Source of the DNA: Sanghuangporus weigelae
Lineage: Eukaryota; Basidiomycota; Agaricomycetes; Hymenochaetales; Hymenochaetaceae
Assembly: GCA_033182465.1 (NCBI GenBank)
Contig: CP137324.1
Location: 1 to 64,000, forward strand
Length of the DNA stretch: 64,000 bases
Reading direction: 5' to 3'
Below are positions 42,858 through 55,286 of this stretch, one piece after another (positions within the stretch are counted from its first letter, which is position 1; each line of letters starts with the position of its first letter). Position numbers and translations under genes: made by a program. The notes beneath the pieces are model-generated. The model made no database searches and was not told where the DNA came from. It was given only the letters and a program-made list of their open reading frames with translations.

Positions 42858-45245
42858 GAAAGCGAGAGCCAAGAGGGGAAGACAGAGCGATTCGTTGGGT
42901 AGAGCACAAGGTCTCTTAGCTCCCGTCTTTATATCACCGGGGAAATAATGCTGCATGCTGGTAGGACCTGAGTTTCCGCCAAGAGAAGCCGTGCGAAAGG
43001 AAGAAGTTGATCCCAGTACAAGGGAAGATAGAAGCATGTTTCTTGTTGGATGCGATAAACTGAAAAGCAGAGAGTTTTTTTCCCACCAATGGCATTCAGG
43101 GCAACGGACTCCAACTCAATATAACACCGCGCACGAAAGTTATGCCAAACTAAGGCTCATCAAGTTGTCCTAAGCATTCTGATGCATGGTTTACCTCGGA
43201 AGAGGACGTTACGATGTCCCCATGACGCAATGCGAAGTTGTTAATGCTATCCCGATCACCCGTATTTGTATTAGAAACGAACGTTTATAAACATTGATGG
43301 CGTGCTCCGTTCTGGACCCTCTTCTGAAGTTCAACGCGGGAAGTATGTAAATCGATATTATTGGGTGACCTACCGGTTACGAGCAAGGACAAGGGTACGA
43401 TCTCCTTTCGGAGACACTCTTCCGTGTATTCAATGCCAAACGCTCCGCGGCATCATACTAGGCTAGATATCATCAGGACAAACGCAATTGAGAAAATTGC
43501 GAAGTACACTCCCGAAGCTTGGCTCAGACAATTGAATGCTAACGCAGCTCTGAGAAAAAACTCAACTTTATCAGACACTGTTCCGCTGCATTTGCGCACA
43601 GCATGCCAGCCCTGATTCACAAGACTAGTACCAATAAAGACGGATCGATCTCCACTCTCGGATCAGTCACTTTGCTGTCAATACTCGGGTGATCATTAAG
43701 CTGGGGTCGGAGAGTCGGGACGAAGCTACACGGAAGAAGTCGAAAAGAGTTTATTGATTAAACAAGAAGTTTCTCCTGTCACTGCATGATATGTCCTGTA
43801 GGATATCAAGGTGCAGTGTATGCCTTAGTGGAGCAGCCAGTGCTTCTATCGAGCGCTCCTTCGTCCGTTATGCGAGTCTTTATACTTACCGAGGAAACAC
43901 AACCACCCGGATACAGTTCGGAGGAGAGTCCGTAACAGATTCTTCCTCCAAGCGAAGCCAAAGCATCTCCGTTCATCTCGGAATAGAAAGAAGTACCTAG
44001 AATAAAGATTGATGGACCTTATCTGAAGTGGTGATGTACGTACACGGATGTCGGCGTACTGCGAAAGGGTGAGCCCGTCGAATGCTGTTGCGAAAGCGCT
44101 TTGTCTCCACGATAGACAAGTCTTGCTCGCATAAGTAACCGACTTCATAGGATTAGAGAAGCACGACCCTGACGGATAAAATGAAGGATGGAGGGAACGA
44201 AGTCAAATCAACGCGTGACGGCGCTCCGTACCTAGCAAATCCTCGGTGACGCCTTTGTGCATCAAGGATTGAATCAATTGAGTCTATAAATAGTATAGCG
44301 AGAGGCAATTATCTCGTATAGATAGAAAGACGAAACCTAGTGAAACGTGTCGTGGTCTCTCGGAGCAATACGGATGCTCTTCTGAGTCTTCGTCCAACGT
44401 AGCTGGCCAGCGCGAAAGCTTCCGAAAGACGAGCGCCTGCCGTGATTGAACAAAAATGAAATAGGCAAACGCATCGTTTGCCTATGCAAGTTACTTTGTT
44501 TGCGCAAAGACTATCCGGAAACCCTTCATCACAAAAGAGAGGGCCCCAGAAGTATAATACGCCACGGTCGGAAGCAGAAGCACGCTAGAATCACGCTGGA
44601 ATCATAGAAGCTAATCGTGGAATCCCAGGCCTCGGAAAACATGAAGCGGAACAGGTCACTAAGGCGCGGACCGAACCAGTAGATATCCTGATCAAATCAA
44701 TTCAGTCATTTTCAGCGAAACAAAAATAGGATGAGTGTATCGAAAGATTGCTGGAAGAGGCTGAGACCTGCGTAGACTCTTTATCTGAGCTGAGAGAGAC
44801 TCTACATGCGACCGTGTCCGATCCGGTGCTACACGCCCACTGCACACCACACAGGGCAACGCCAAGAGTTGCTCTGAAGAGAAGACTGTCAGTACGTGTC
44901 CCTTCCATTCTACCAAGCCCGTGGATTGCTATGCACACCAGACATCTTGGTCTTGGCTGGTGCTCATCGCTTTCAAAAACAGAGCATAGAACACTCATTG
45001 GTTGTTCAGAGGACTTTGCAGTGATGATGGAAGTCCGACCATTAGAATTGATTTCTAAGCACGTTATTACATAATAATTCATTTGACATAGCGGGTCAGA
45101 TACGTGACGTCAAGCTTATCTTATTTTTCACCACAATGTCTTGCGTGCGCAGTCGGCCACGGCCACGCATAATACAGTCAGCATTTCAAAATTATCTTTT
45201 TATGTCGCATGCGGCTCGCGACCTTTCCTTCTCGCCAATAGCACA
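42858..45245. other. 2.4-kb gap, no supported gene
   Basis: Divergent region between the Zn2Cys6-like gene and the membrane-protein gene. Short frames (43361-43615, 43846-44148, 44748-45074) lack domains. It contains one perfect hairpin at 44461-44485. Confidence 0.45.
44461..44485. repeat. Perfect 11-bp inverted repeat (hairpin, 3-nt loop)
   Basis: ATAGGCAAACG, CAT, CGTTTGCCTAT. It is followed by a related GTTTGCGCAAA sequence at ~44499. It might be a factor-binding palindrome or a mobile-element footprint; no coding context. Confidence 0.65.
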
Positions 45246-46221
45246 ATGAACGAAGAGCAGCGAAATGGAGGACCGCACAAGTCTCATCATCATCACATCT
45301 GGTACATCTGGATACCACTCGCTGCTACCGTCATGTGGCCCTCGACATTATTAGCGATGCTTATAACCTGGTTGGCTCAAGGGAGGCCCTTCTATGTCTC
45401 CATGAGTGATGGTCAGACTATCGGTAAGAGTCAAAGTGCATCGCATGGCTATCTCTCTTGAACCCTAGACAGCTTATATATCGGATATCGGCGCGGACAT
45501 TTTGAAACCGTTGTTCATCGTTGGCTCCTCCATTACCGCGGCTGGGTTCTTTTTGAGTCTGACAATTGAAAGATGGGCGAGACATGATGGGAGGTGAGAT
45601 CTATCGCTTCCGAACTCAAACGCCGGAATAACGCTTGTAACACAGGTTAGTCCCAAATATGCGCCGTCGTGAAAAGGTCATGTCGTCGTTGGCAATCGCT
45701 TGGTCTTTCGTCGGTGGCGTAGGCCTGATTTTGCTTTCGATTTTCGATACGAAACGTCATGAGAGACTCCACCGTGTCTTCCTTCTCGTATTTGTAGCAG
45801 GAACAGCCCTATCAGCAATCTTCACAATAATAGAAGTGAGTTTTTTATTATTATGTCTGATCACTTTACCAAATATAACTTCTGTCCCCAGTTTCGTTGG
45901 CTTGACAAAACCTTCGGATATACGTTCCGCAAACTGCGGGTTGCATATATATTCAAAGCCGTTTACGCCACGGTGCTTATCATCCTCGCAATTGCCTTTG
46001 GCATCCTCCTCGGAAGAAATCAAAACGCTGGAGCCGTCGTGGAATGGGTTATCGCATTCCTCTTTACGTTCTATTTGCTGTCGTTCTGGTACGACCTTCG
46101 ACAGAGCCGCAACTATTCAAAGGGAGAGCTGACACGAGAACGGTTCGTGAATGGGAACGGGCGCATGGACGGACACACAGACCCCAGAATCGAGATGGTG
46201 GAAAGGGGTCCTCAGATGTAA
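45246..46221 (+). CDS. Frag1/DRAM/Sfk1-family membrane protein
   Basis: Four exons: 45246-45423, 45473-45593, 45646-45835, 45892-46221; 819 nt, 272 residues, all GT-AG. About six hydrophobic segments are visible, including HIWYIWIPLAATVMWPSTLL near the start, FIVGSSITAAGFFLSL, AIAWSFVGGVGLILLSIFD, VFLLVFVAGTALSAIFTII, AVYATVLIILAIAFGILL and VEWVIAFLFTFYLLSFW. The patterns IFDTKRHERLHRVF and FWYDLRQSR are those of the Frag1/DRAM/Sfk1 family. In yeast Sfk1 works at the plasma membrane with the Stt4 PI4-kinase in phosphoinositide and lipid-asymmetry control; DRAM relatives act in autophagy. Which applies here cannot be told. The C-terminal tail is hydrophilic and cytosolic. The N-terminus has a KSHHHHI run. 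Confidence 0.8.
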
Positions 46222-47156
46222 CGACCAAGGCGAGGACGGACTCTTTGTGTATAATTGTCATTTCTGAAATCATTATCTGGATATATACTGAGCCTATCCC
46301 TAATAATAATGCATCCTTGATTTAGCTTATCATCGTCCTGCCGCAGAATGTATGACTGTAGACGAAAATGCCCGATGAAATGCCTTCTTCTATCGTATTC
46401 CCTTCATGAATAAGTGTGTACGCTTGATTTCGTACTGTTATATCAGCCATTGTAGAAGGACGGGATATATTTGCTACTTCTAAAACAATCCGATTGTTAC
46501 GATTGAGCTTCGTCCGCTTTAGCGGTAATGAGGTCAATGATGGAGCAAGATAACGAAGATACCGATATTCTCTAGATTCGGTGAAAGTCAGCAACAAGAA
46601 CCTGGTATATTTGTTTTCTCGTCTCACTCTAGGAAACTGCAAGCCCATCGGAGAAAAGAGCCGCATAATGTGAACGCTCATAGTGAGGAAAGTCAACTTA
46701 TCCGATCATGATTCAGATGAAAGAACAGGACTAGTACTAGGACTTCATCGGCTTCCGCTATCAGTGACAACTTGCTCTCAAGATATACGTATATTCCGGA
46801 TTCCAGAAACGAGAATATGGCGCATTGGCACATATGTACATGCTGAATTTAACCCATGGAACTTCAAGTTGTACTACTCGACACTTTAAACCTCTTCAAG
46901 CTACCGTCCACCGAAGAGAACGGCTGAACTGGGGACATTAGACACGATAGGAAGGAACCGGCTAAGAACGATATTTCGGCGTCTGAGAATCGGCGAGCAA
47001 ATCAAAATCGCGAACAAAGAGAGAAAAGGAAAGAAAAGACATAAAAAAAGGATCCGTTAGTTAGATAATCTGATTAGATAACAGATATATCACATCACGC
47101 ACTACTTACACACGTCCTTCCCTCCCTTGATACTTACCATACCACGACATGCGACG
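46222..47156. other. Intergenic; promoter of the siderophore transporter
   Basis: No coding frame with support. The last 100 bp hold paired GATA sites. Confidence 0.5.
47061..47082 (+). promoter_or_regulatory. Paired GATA-factor sites upstream of the siderophore transporter
   Basis: Two AGATAA motifs (47063-47068 and 47076-47081) with ATCTGAT between them, 76-94 bp before the ATG at 47157. Fungal iron-responsive GATA repressors (Urbs1, Sre1, SreA, Cir1 type) bind ATCWGATAA-like sites before siderophore genes, so iron control is plausible. The match to ATCWGATAA is close but not exact. Confidence 0.5.
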
Positions 47157-50100
47157 ATGTCCGGTCATCACTACAGACGCTTAAAGCAGTCAGACGCTGA
47201 CTCTGGTACGCATGCTGTACATATTTGTGCGCTCAGAACCACAGATTGACTCATATCTCATCACAGATCAAACTAGCCCAGTTAGCGAGTTTAGTCGACG
47301 GACGCACTCGCGCCTTAGGTCTCTCGATGAACCCCAACTCCTCGATGAGCGCACGCATGGTGAGGTGATTCGGGAAATAGATGCCCATGCTGGTGTCGTT
47401 CAGGTAGAGGCGACCGAAAAAGTGTACACGCCTGCTTCAAAGTGGATTCTGTTCGTCTCGTACGTGTTACGCCCTATATCTGTGTTTAGGGTAGTTTCCT
47501 GATCAATTATCGCTATACTTCAGTCTTGGGATGGCATCGTACGTATACGCACTTGATAGTAGTACTACCAGCAACTATCTGTCTTTCGCCGCGAGCGCAT
47601 TTGGCGAACATTCTTTGATCTCCACCGTGGGTGTTGCCCAGTCCGTCTTCGGTGCGCGTCTTTCGAGCCCCTCTCGAGTATTATCTGATCAATTTCACCC
47701 ATGAAATGCACTTGGGGTGTGTTACGACTACTACCACGCCTTTCACCGCCACATCAATCTAAAACTATATTGTCGCGGATGAAATGTTATTCTCCACATC
47801 AGTCGCAGTTGGAAAGCCCGTCATTGCGAAGGTAGCAGACGTTACTTCCCGTGCTTACGCATACTCAGGCGTCCGTGCGTTGTGGTCCGTTCTCTAATAA
47901 GAATCTAACTCATCCCTTCAAATACGTAGTCGTCTTTTACGTGATTGGCTATATAGTCATTGCCGGATCTACCGGAATCGGGTCCTTCTTCGCAGGCATC
48001 ATATTCTATGCGATGTCAGCAAGTTTTTCTTGCTTCTGCTGCTACTCTTCCAGCTGACTTCGATCTTCAACTTTGTTTGATATGAATCTCCCTACCTTGA
48101 CACTATCTTGCAATCGATCGTACTTTGCTCATGTCGTCTCATGTCGTCCACGCCCCTAATACGTGTATCCCGGGATCGCCATTTGATTTGCAACGTCAAC
48201 TCATCGTTAATGCTATTGACACATCTCATTCTCACATTTTCATAATCCTGGCTTGTGACGGATCTCGTCTCGATGATCGTGGTGTCTTTCCATGAATTCA
48301 ACTCGTTAAAAAAATTGCCTGCATTGCGATGACACGAACAGCGGATACACGTGAGTCCTTAGTACGGTCTCCGTCTTGTCCATCAGCTAACGGCATCGTT
48401 ACTATACCTTTCCCCTCATTCCCACGTTTTGGTCTCCCTGGTGCTCCAGAGGTCTGCAGCTGTTAACGCAGATCGTAATCGCGGATCTTACGACGCTCAA
48501 GTGGCGGGCACTTGTTTCATCGTTAACTAGCCTTCCGTTCATAATCAATGGCTTCATCGGGCCAAATATTGCCAATGCTGTTTTGGAGAGAGCCAACTGG
48601 AGAGTCGGATGTATGTTTTTATGCGCTTCGTACTATAGATACTTACTCGTAAGCTTTCGATTTGACCAAAGACGGCATGTTTGCTGTCATCGTTCCCGCT
48701 ACGCTGCTTCCTCTCATTATCACCCTCTTCTGGGCCGAACGGAAGGCGAAACGACTAGGAATGGTGGATGAAGTATTGGCAGCAGAAGGTGTGACGAGGG
48801 AAGCCCTCGTTTCCGGTATGAAGAACTTTTCTTGCATAAGCCATATATCTTCTGATAAGCCTTTAGAACTGAGAGGTAGCTTTATAGCTCGCGTGCACCA
48901 CTATGCCGAGCAGCTCGATCTTGTCGGACTAATCCTCCTCGGAGGTGCTGTAGGATTGATTTTGCTGCCGCTTTCTCTTTCAAAAAATGGAAAATATACC
49001 AGTAAGTTCGTACACACATCGTTGATGCCTCAACACTGACATCCTCCCTCCTCCCTCCAGCATCCATAATCTCTCTCCTCGTCGCAGGCTGTGTGCTACT
49101 ATGTCTCTTTGCCATCTGGGACTTGCGACATGCAAGTCGCCCAGTTATAGCTCCTCGTTTCCTGCGTAATCGTACTGTCGTCATAGCCAGCTTAATTGGA
49201 TGCTTTGACTTCGTGAGTGCGCTGGGCACTGTCCCGAAACGGCGGAACTCATACTACGCTTACACAGCTTTCGTACTTCCTAACATTCGTCTACCTTTAT
49301 TCCTTCGTACTCGTCGTCAAACCTTGGACGCAATTGGAAGCGACTTACTTCTTGCAGGTGCAAACAATTGCGCTGACCGTGTGTGGCTTTTTCGCTGGCG
49401 TCATAATGTTCCACGTTAGGAGATGTAAACTCATCTTGATAAGCGGACTTTGTATCCGTCTTCTGTACGTCATACACCGTCACATTAGTATCGACTGCTA
49501 CCGCTCACCTTTCGACGAATAGTGGGTGTGGTCTCATGATACATTCTCGAGGTGCGAAAGGCTCGACGGTCGAAATTGTCATGACCCAGGTTCTTCAAGG
49601 ATTAGGAGGCGGATTTGCTGCTGTGGCTAATCAGGTCGCTGGCCAGGCGAGCGTGCCTCATGTTGATCTTGCTATCGTAACAGCAGTGTTACTTCTCATG
49701 ACGGAAATCGGTGGTGGCATAGGGAATGCCATGGGTACGTCTCTTGCACTCGTGAATAGAGGTGATTGAAGCTGACTTTGGTGGCTAAGCCGGCGCTATG
49801 TGGAGATCGACCATGCCTAAAAACTTAGAAAAGGAGTTGCCACAATTAACAGAAGCAGAACGGAAGGCGTTATTTGGAAGTATAACTGATGTGCTCAGGT
49901 ATCCGCGAGGTGATCCAATACGTGAGGGCGTTATCACAGGTTCGTCGCTATTCTAACTATGCTGTGGCTTCTCTGGGATCGATTAATTTACAATCTTTGC
50001 CTTCATACAGCCTACGATGACACCATGAAGAGTATGGTCATCATTGCCACTATTCTCTCCGTGGTACCGATTATACTGTCGCTGGGTATGCCGAATTGGT

Positions 50101-50195
50101 ACCTTGGGGAGACTCAGAATGCAGTCGATGATTCGGCCTTTGATGATGAACTATATGACCACGATAGTTCCCGGAACTCTTTGATATCTTCCTAA
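47157..50195 (+). CDS. SIT-type siderophore-iron transporter (MFS), middle unresolved
   Basis: Start MSGHHYRRLKQSDADSG; exons 1-5 at 47157-47205, 47267-47459, 47524-47651, 47803-47868, 47930-48018; then blocks from ~48451 to 50195. Matches to the SIT/ARN family (H+ symport of ferric siderophores): GMASYVYALDSSTTSNYLSF, AVGKPVIAKVADVTSR, FYVIGYIVIAGS, LQLLTQIVIADLTTLKWRAL, FIGPNIANAVLERANWRVGY-GMF, PATLLPLIITLFWAERKAKR, AEQLDLVGLILLGGAVGLIL, FLRNRTVVIASLIGCFDF, QVLQGLGGGFAAVANQVAGQ, LLLMTEIGGGIGNAMAGAMW, ending SSRNSLISS. Intron 4 appears to be GC-AG (CTCAG|GCGTCC). Between 48018 and 48451 no in-phase junction joins YAMSA to GLQLL and the gap is ~430 nt, so the gene may have a long odd intron or be damaged there. 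Confidence 0.82.
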
Positions 50196-51366
50196 TGATA
50201 TGCTGTGCATCTATCTGAGTTATGTACGAATCTTTCATCACTAAACTTTTTTCATTCGGTATTTCTTCACGATTTCTTCGCGAGAATGCAAGCAGAGAAT
50301 AGAATAACGATATTTACCTCCTGTTGCACATTCAAACAGTGTTGTAATAGTATGAAGTGTAAAAAATGTCTCAACTGCACTCACAGCTCACCAGTGCCAA
50401 GCCAGTACTGTGGAGCAGATAACAATGCTCTGCAAAATAACGAGGATTAGAGGGGGTCGCGCTTGGTTGGTTGAACAGGACGCTGGCCAGAGATCACAAA
50501 AGATGGCTGGCTGCAAATTTAAGGGAAATAGAGGTTTCCCATGCTGGACATTCTCAAATGAAGCAGCAATAGTCTCTCGGCCTGTTTCAGGCAGAGATGA
50601 TATCAGACAGAGACAGATACTATACTTGTTTGAGACAGAATACAAGCAGACACTGGCAGACGGCAGACGATTTGAAAGCCCATAGGCTTCTTCTTATTAC
50701 GACGATATGATCGCAAATCAAAGAGGATCTTATCGGCTCGAGAAGCAGCTACTTTCTTTGTTAGATCGGAAGAGCAAAACCCTTTCTTCAGAAAACACTC
50801 AGTTCATCCAAGCGAAGATCACCGGCATGCAATTCGACACGGTCTTCATGCATGGCTTACGGCATACCCGCTGGAGACTGAGTACCGCGCGCATATGTAC
50901 TACTGGTAGCAGGCTAGAATAATGAGCGTGTGTCGATATTGGTTACAATATACACGCAGCACACAGTAGAGAGCCAGTGGCAAAGTAAGCCGTTTTGAAT
51001 GAGGAACGACCGGTTCGGAAACAGCTTCTGCACGGATCGAGCGAGGACCTCCCGTATCGCTTATTAATTTTGTCAGGAGAGATAACCTGAACGACAGTCC
51101 GTCTTTCATCTTTAGGCCCGAATAATTGCTCGCCACCTGTTGCATGCATTCATACAGCAAATCGGTACCCCTTGCAGCCTGAACCGGAATTTCGTAGCTG
51201 CGCAACTTTGCTTCACAGAAGTACGCGGCAGAAAATACGAGGAATTAAATATCCGGTACGTGCGTATAAAGGCGGAAGGAATCTACAACTGTCATCCCCA
51301 TCCTCTCCCAGACCTAAAACACTAGAGTCAACAAGACAAATCGAAAACCAGAAAGCGAACAAGAAA
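50196..51366. other. 1.2-kb gap, no supported gene
   Basis: Only short frames on both strands without domains or splice patterns. Confidence 0.45.
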
Positions 51367-51848
51367 ATGCCTTCAAAACAAAGGAGTCGAACGAACGGGA
51401 GAACGCGGTGGTCGTCCGGAAGTCAAGGCAGAAGCAGGACGACTGACCTACAACATAGTAGAGATCCTCAAACAAGCTCCGCATATTAAGAATCCAGGGT
51501 CTCATAAGTCCACCATCAATGCTGAGGCATCCACACTGCAGCGTCAGATAGAAGACTGCCAGGGAAGATATGACTCTGCTCAAAACTCTCAATGAGCTCA
51601 GTGCCGTAGTCAAGACTCAATCCGGGGATACCAAAAAGAAGACGGATGATGCAATGGTAGCCAGGATGAACACTGCCACGACTGCATGTGACAGGGCAAA
51701 TGACGATTTCATTGGGAAGGGTACCGTATTGAACATCAAATCAGATCTCGAGCGCCAGTTTCCCTCCCTGGGTGATCTGAAGAGCAGAATGCTTTCTGTA
51801 GATGAGATTAAGAACGCGATCAGCTCCAGCTCATCCTCGTCCCATTGA
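51367..51848 (+). pseudogene. Possible broken small gene (charged, helical)
   Basis: Two protein-like stretches in different frames: one with RPEVKAEAGRLTYNIVEILK and ASTLQRQIEDCQGRYDSAQN (~51405-51590), and one (51570-51848) with LKTLNELSAVVKTQSGDT, DLERQFPSLGDLKSRMLSVD and a Ser8 tail. The ATG at 51367 is in a third frame that soon stops. Either introns too subtle to see or frame breaks separate them. No family is recognised. The composition recalls the small basic protein at 26.6-27.1 kb, but I cannot show homology. Confidence 0.3.
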
Positions 51849-53631
51849 AGATCATGAGAAAGACACGAAGTCTTCGATGATCATGGTATGCCTGCTGGTG
51901 GGCTGGCGTTAGAGACCCATGTGTCTGGATAGAATTACTGGAAAGAAAGTCTAGATAGGAATAGTTTTCGTATGCAAGCTCCCAGCATGCTCGTTAATTG
52001 TTAGACTTCGTAGAATCGATCTACCAGAATGCCAGACAAGTCTGAACTTCATCAATGAGAAGACAACCAAGCCAATTGCTCTGTTTGAAGATATATAATA
52101 GTAAATTCTCCATTTGAAAGTCACGGAAAGCCCTTAACCATCGCCACGCGGCTTCTTTCGCGCAGCAATGCGTCATTCGATATTGCGACTTTCGGCTGAG
52201 CACCAGCAAAATCATTCGTTCCTAGATAATATCTACCCTGTAACGAGGACACATCATTTGATAGAAGGAGCCAAAGGATGGGCAACGCGCCCTCTGCCCC
52301 ACTTTCTCTACCACTCCAAAGTTCTTCCGAGAGAAGGCAGAAGTAGATGCCAGCTTCTTGAGGCCTTGAAGTTTCCGTCCGCATATTACGTATGCGACTT
52401 CCTGTCGACACCGTGCGGTCAATGGATCGCCCACATCCTTCCAGAATATACCAGATCTTTCGAGATAAGGTACGTATGTTGGCGACGACGAGGCAAGCCA
52501 CGGTCCTTGGGTGAACTGATCGTTGGCTTCACAAGACTTTCAGCCGTTAGGAGATATGTAGGGTGCCGGGCTTATTCAGTACTTTACCGTTTCAGCAAAG
52601 AAGTCCAACCAGCAGCCAATGTCAAGGACACCAAAAAAAATCGAAAGTGCGATACGGCGACCGGCTGACCTTTGTTCGAATTCAAGTGATTCCAACTTAA
52701 GCCATTTCGTCATGAATAAGTACGCGAGCCTCGGAACGACGATGGTAAGTACTTGTACCGAGACGTCGTCTATACGTGAGGACAACTAACGGCATGGAAG
52801 CATAAAGTAGGTTTCAATTCCAATAAAATTCATCATGAACTCCTGTGTGGGTGATATTTCTGGATATTTGACGTCATTGTCTCTGTTGGGAATGCTGTAA
52901 ACCACATATATCTGCACGAACCAACTTAATTTTGATGGGATGAGTTCTCGCACCTGCGACGGTGTTGTCATATTCATACATACGCAACTACTTAGGCTCG
53001 ATCCGGGACTGTTTACTTAGAGATGACGAAAGAGACTGATGGAGTGGTCTTCAATGAAGGCCGGAGGGAGCTGAACTTTCACGGGGTTCGCGAATCGAAA
53101 TACTGTTAGATATTTGAGCCTAGATTGTAATAGATGCATAGGGAGCTTGAGTGAAAGCTTCGCGAAGAGTCATTGAAGAGTACGCACAACGAATGTTTAT
53201 TCCGAAGTCATCGCGAGAGTCGATGTGTTCACGACTGGTGGCCGTTTCCAATGGTTTGATGGTGGAGACTCCGCGACGGTGAAAATTCATTCAAATCAAA
53301 TGGAACAGAAGAGTCACATCGACAAGAGGACCATGACGACTGTCACTGTCACTCTCCACGGCAAGCTATGAGATGTAGCACTGAGAAAAAATGGTAGTTG
53401 TAGTCAAGAAAGGAAGCTTTTGGACGTTTGCGGGGGAAGGAGTCGGAATCGCGGAGAGGTGAAGCGATCATGTGATGACAAGGCCGCATGTTTAGCCGAT
53501 TCATATATATATATATATATATTCTATCTATTCTTCCCCAACGTAGCAGCAAATATATATAGTCTCAGCTTCAGCACTTTATTCCTTCCGCATCTCGCCG
53601 CAAAGCTCTCTCTCTCACTCTCCCTTCCTCT
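51849..53631. other. 1.8-kb gap, no supported gene
   Basis: The 166-codon frame at 52168-52668 is opposed by equally long minus-strand frames and has no domain. A minus-strand stretch at 52576-52977 looks partly hydrophobic but has no recognisable exons. An (AT)n run lies at 53503-53522. Confidence 0.4.
53503..53522. repeat. (AT)n microsatellite
   Basis: About ten AT units ~110 bp before the small mitochondrial-protein gene. Confidence 0.85.
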
Positions 53632-53955
53632 ATGATGCTGCGTCAACTCGTTCGCAACTCGTCTCGTACTTCTGTTACGGCCACTCGAGTCCAAACGCGC
53701 TCCCTTCATTCACCCTTTGCCGTTCTTTCCTCAGAATCCGGCTCAAAAACAACAGCAGGAGCTGGTCCTGAAGCACCAAAACCTAGTGTGGTTGCTACTC
53801 AGTCCAATACCGTAGAGAAGACAGAACTCGACGCATCATATTCCGAGTCCACAAATTCTCGCGTTTACGTCGTGAGCTATCCAGACCCAGCTCTCGGAGC
53901 ACCGTTTGGCGTGCAATTAGGTGCATACGCAGTCGGCGAGCCATTCTCACGTTAA
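53632..53955 (+). CDS. Small conserved-looking protein, probably mitochondrial
   Basis: A single-exon frame of 107 residues. The start MMLRQLVRNSSRTSVTATRV is Arg/Ser/Thr-rich without acids, as in a mitochondrial presequence, with a likely cut near TRSLHSPF. A Ser/Thr/Pro-rich linker follows, then VYVVSYPDPALGAPFGVQLG-AYAVGEPFSR, a pattern I associate with short uncharacterised fungal proteins. A CT-rich leader (CTCTCTCTCACTCTCCCTTC) precedes the ATG, as usual for expressed fungal genes. Function unknown. Met1 or Met2 may be the start. Confidence 0.6.
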   Translation: MMLRQLVRNSSRTSVTATRVQTRSLHSPFAVLSSESGSKTTAGAGPEAPKPSVVATQSNTVEKTELDASYSESTNSRVYVVSYPDPALGAPFGVQLGAYAVGEPFSR

Positions 53956-55286
53956 ACTCCTGAGCGATGATAACGTCTGTACGTATGTGACTTTCTCGGC
54001 CTAGTCAACCGATTCTTAGCTGTCTGGTACAGACGTCGAGTTTTCGCAGCTGCTAAATGAGATTTCCCATTACGTACCCCGCTGACTTTTGAACCTTTTC
54101 CTGTTGTCCATTGCCTTATGCTGCCCGCTTTCGCACTTTTTTCCCTTATATTTCGTCCGATTTGTCCGCACCCAGTATCCTCGATCACACAGAACGAATG
54201 ATGCGCAGTCTCATGTAAATCTCGTGTACAATATTCTGTCTTTCATCTTGTTCTGTGTAACAATTATTTCATTCTTGGAGTCTCGACCCGAAGGGACTAT
54301 CATCCTTCATTCTGTGTGAGAGGGACGTAGGAACGTGCGGCCATTTTTAATGCGAACCTATGAACGTTCGCAGAGTGATCCGGTGCTGCTATGATTGCTA
54401 AATCATAGGAGGATCGTCGATGATCGACACGTTGTGAGCTTGTTGCTGTTGATCCTCTCTTTGAAGGATCAATGTGAATTTCCGCGTTGGAATCAATCTG
54501 TAAATTCATCAAAAGTGAAATATCTATGATTAAGACTTTCGTTGGTCGGAAAAAATATGAACCCATTTTATTTGTATTAAAAGCTGCACTGCCGCGCGAA
54601 TCATTAAGGCAGTAAATGATCATTCTCTCAGTCAGTACTAGTGGGCTCAGGGTGGCATACATTTCATGGTTTTCATTGAGCCATTGCGATCCAAAGCAAA
54701 TAATAATAGGCAAACAACAGGGATGTTCGTAAATGTGTTTGAACAAACATAGAACCCCATCAGTCGTCTTCGGAATTTCGGACACCTCGCAAAAGCCTCT
54801 TTCTCTTATGTACAGTAATTACGAACCGAAGCCCCTCTGAGAGAATAAATACAATAGCTTGAGCTTTGCGGTTGAGCCAGATGAGTATCATTGGCTTTGG
54901 AGGAGAACAAAAGACTCGGCGACATAATACCCGTAGCCACGCAACGTGTTTGCTGCAACTGCAAGAATTACCGTAAAAGGAGGGATCCGAAGTGCGATTC
55001 CCGCCAGATTTGTAGCACCAACACCAACAGTCGGGCCCCGGATTGTGCTTCCGACACACACACAAAACATAAATAAAGACAAGATACTGTGAATGGCGTT
55101 TTATTTTATTTTATTTACGATGAATTAGCTAATTAGAGCGGCCGGCAAGCACCGAAGCGAGGTGAGCCGGTTCTGTTCTGTTTGTTCCTTTACCTCCGTA
55201 CTCCCTCCTTCCTCGCTCGTCCTCGCCGTCTTCCGCCCTCCCTCCTCGTCGTTCTTTGCTATTTCATCCAGCGTCGGGCGGGTCAC
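53956..55286. other. 1.3-kb gap; 3' end of one gene, promoter of the next
   Basis: Minus-strand frames at 54300-54785 and 54760-55065 have no domains. TTTTATTTTATTTTA lies at ~55100-55115. A strongly pyrimidine-rich leader (55170-55280) precedes the kinase gene. Confidence 0.45.

Noticed and set aside
52168-52668. 166-codon plus-strand frame
   Set aside because: Equally long rival frames on the other strand, no domain and no splice support.
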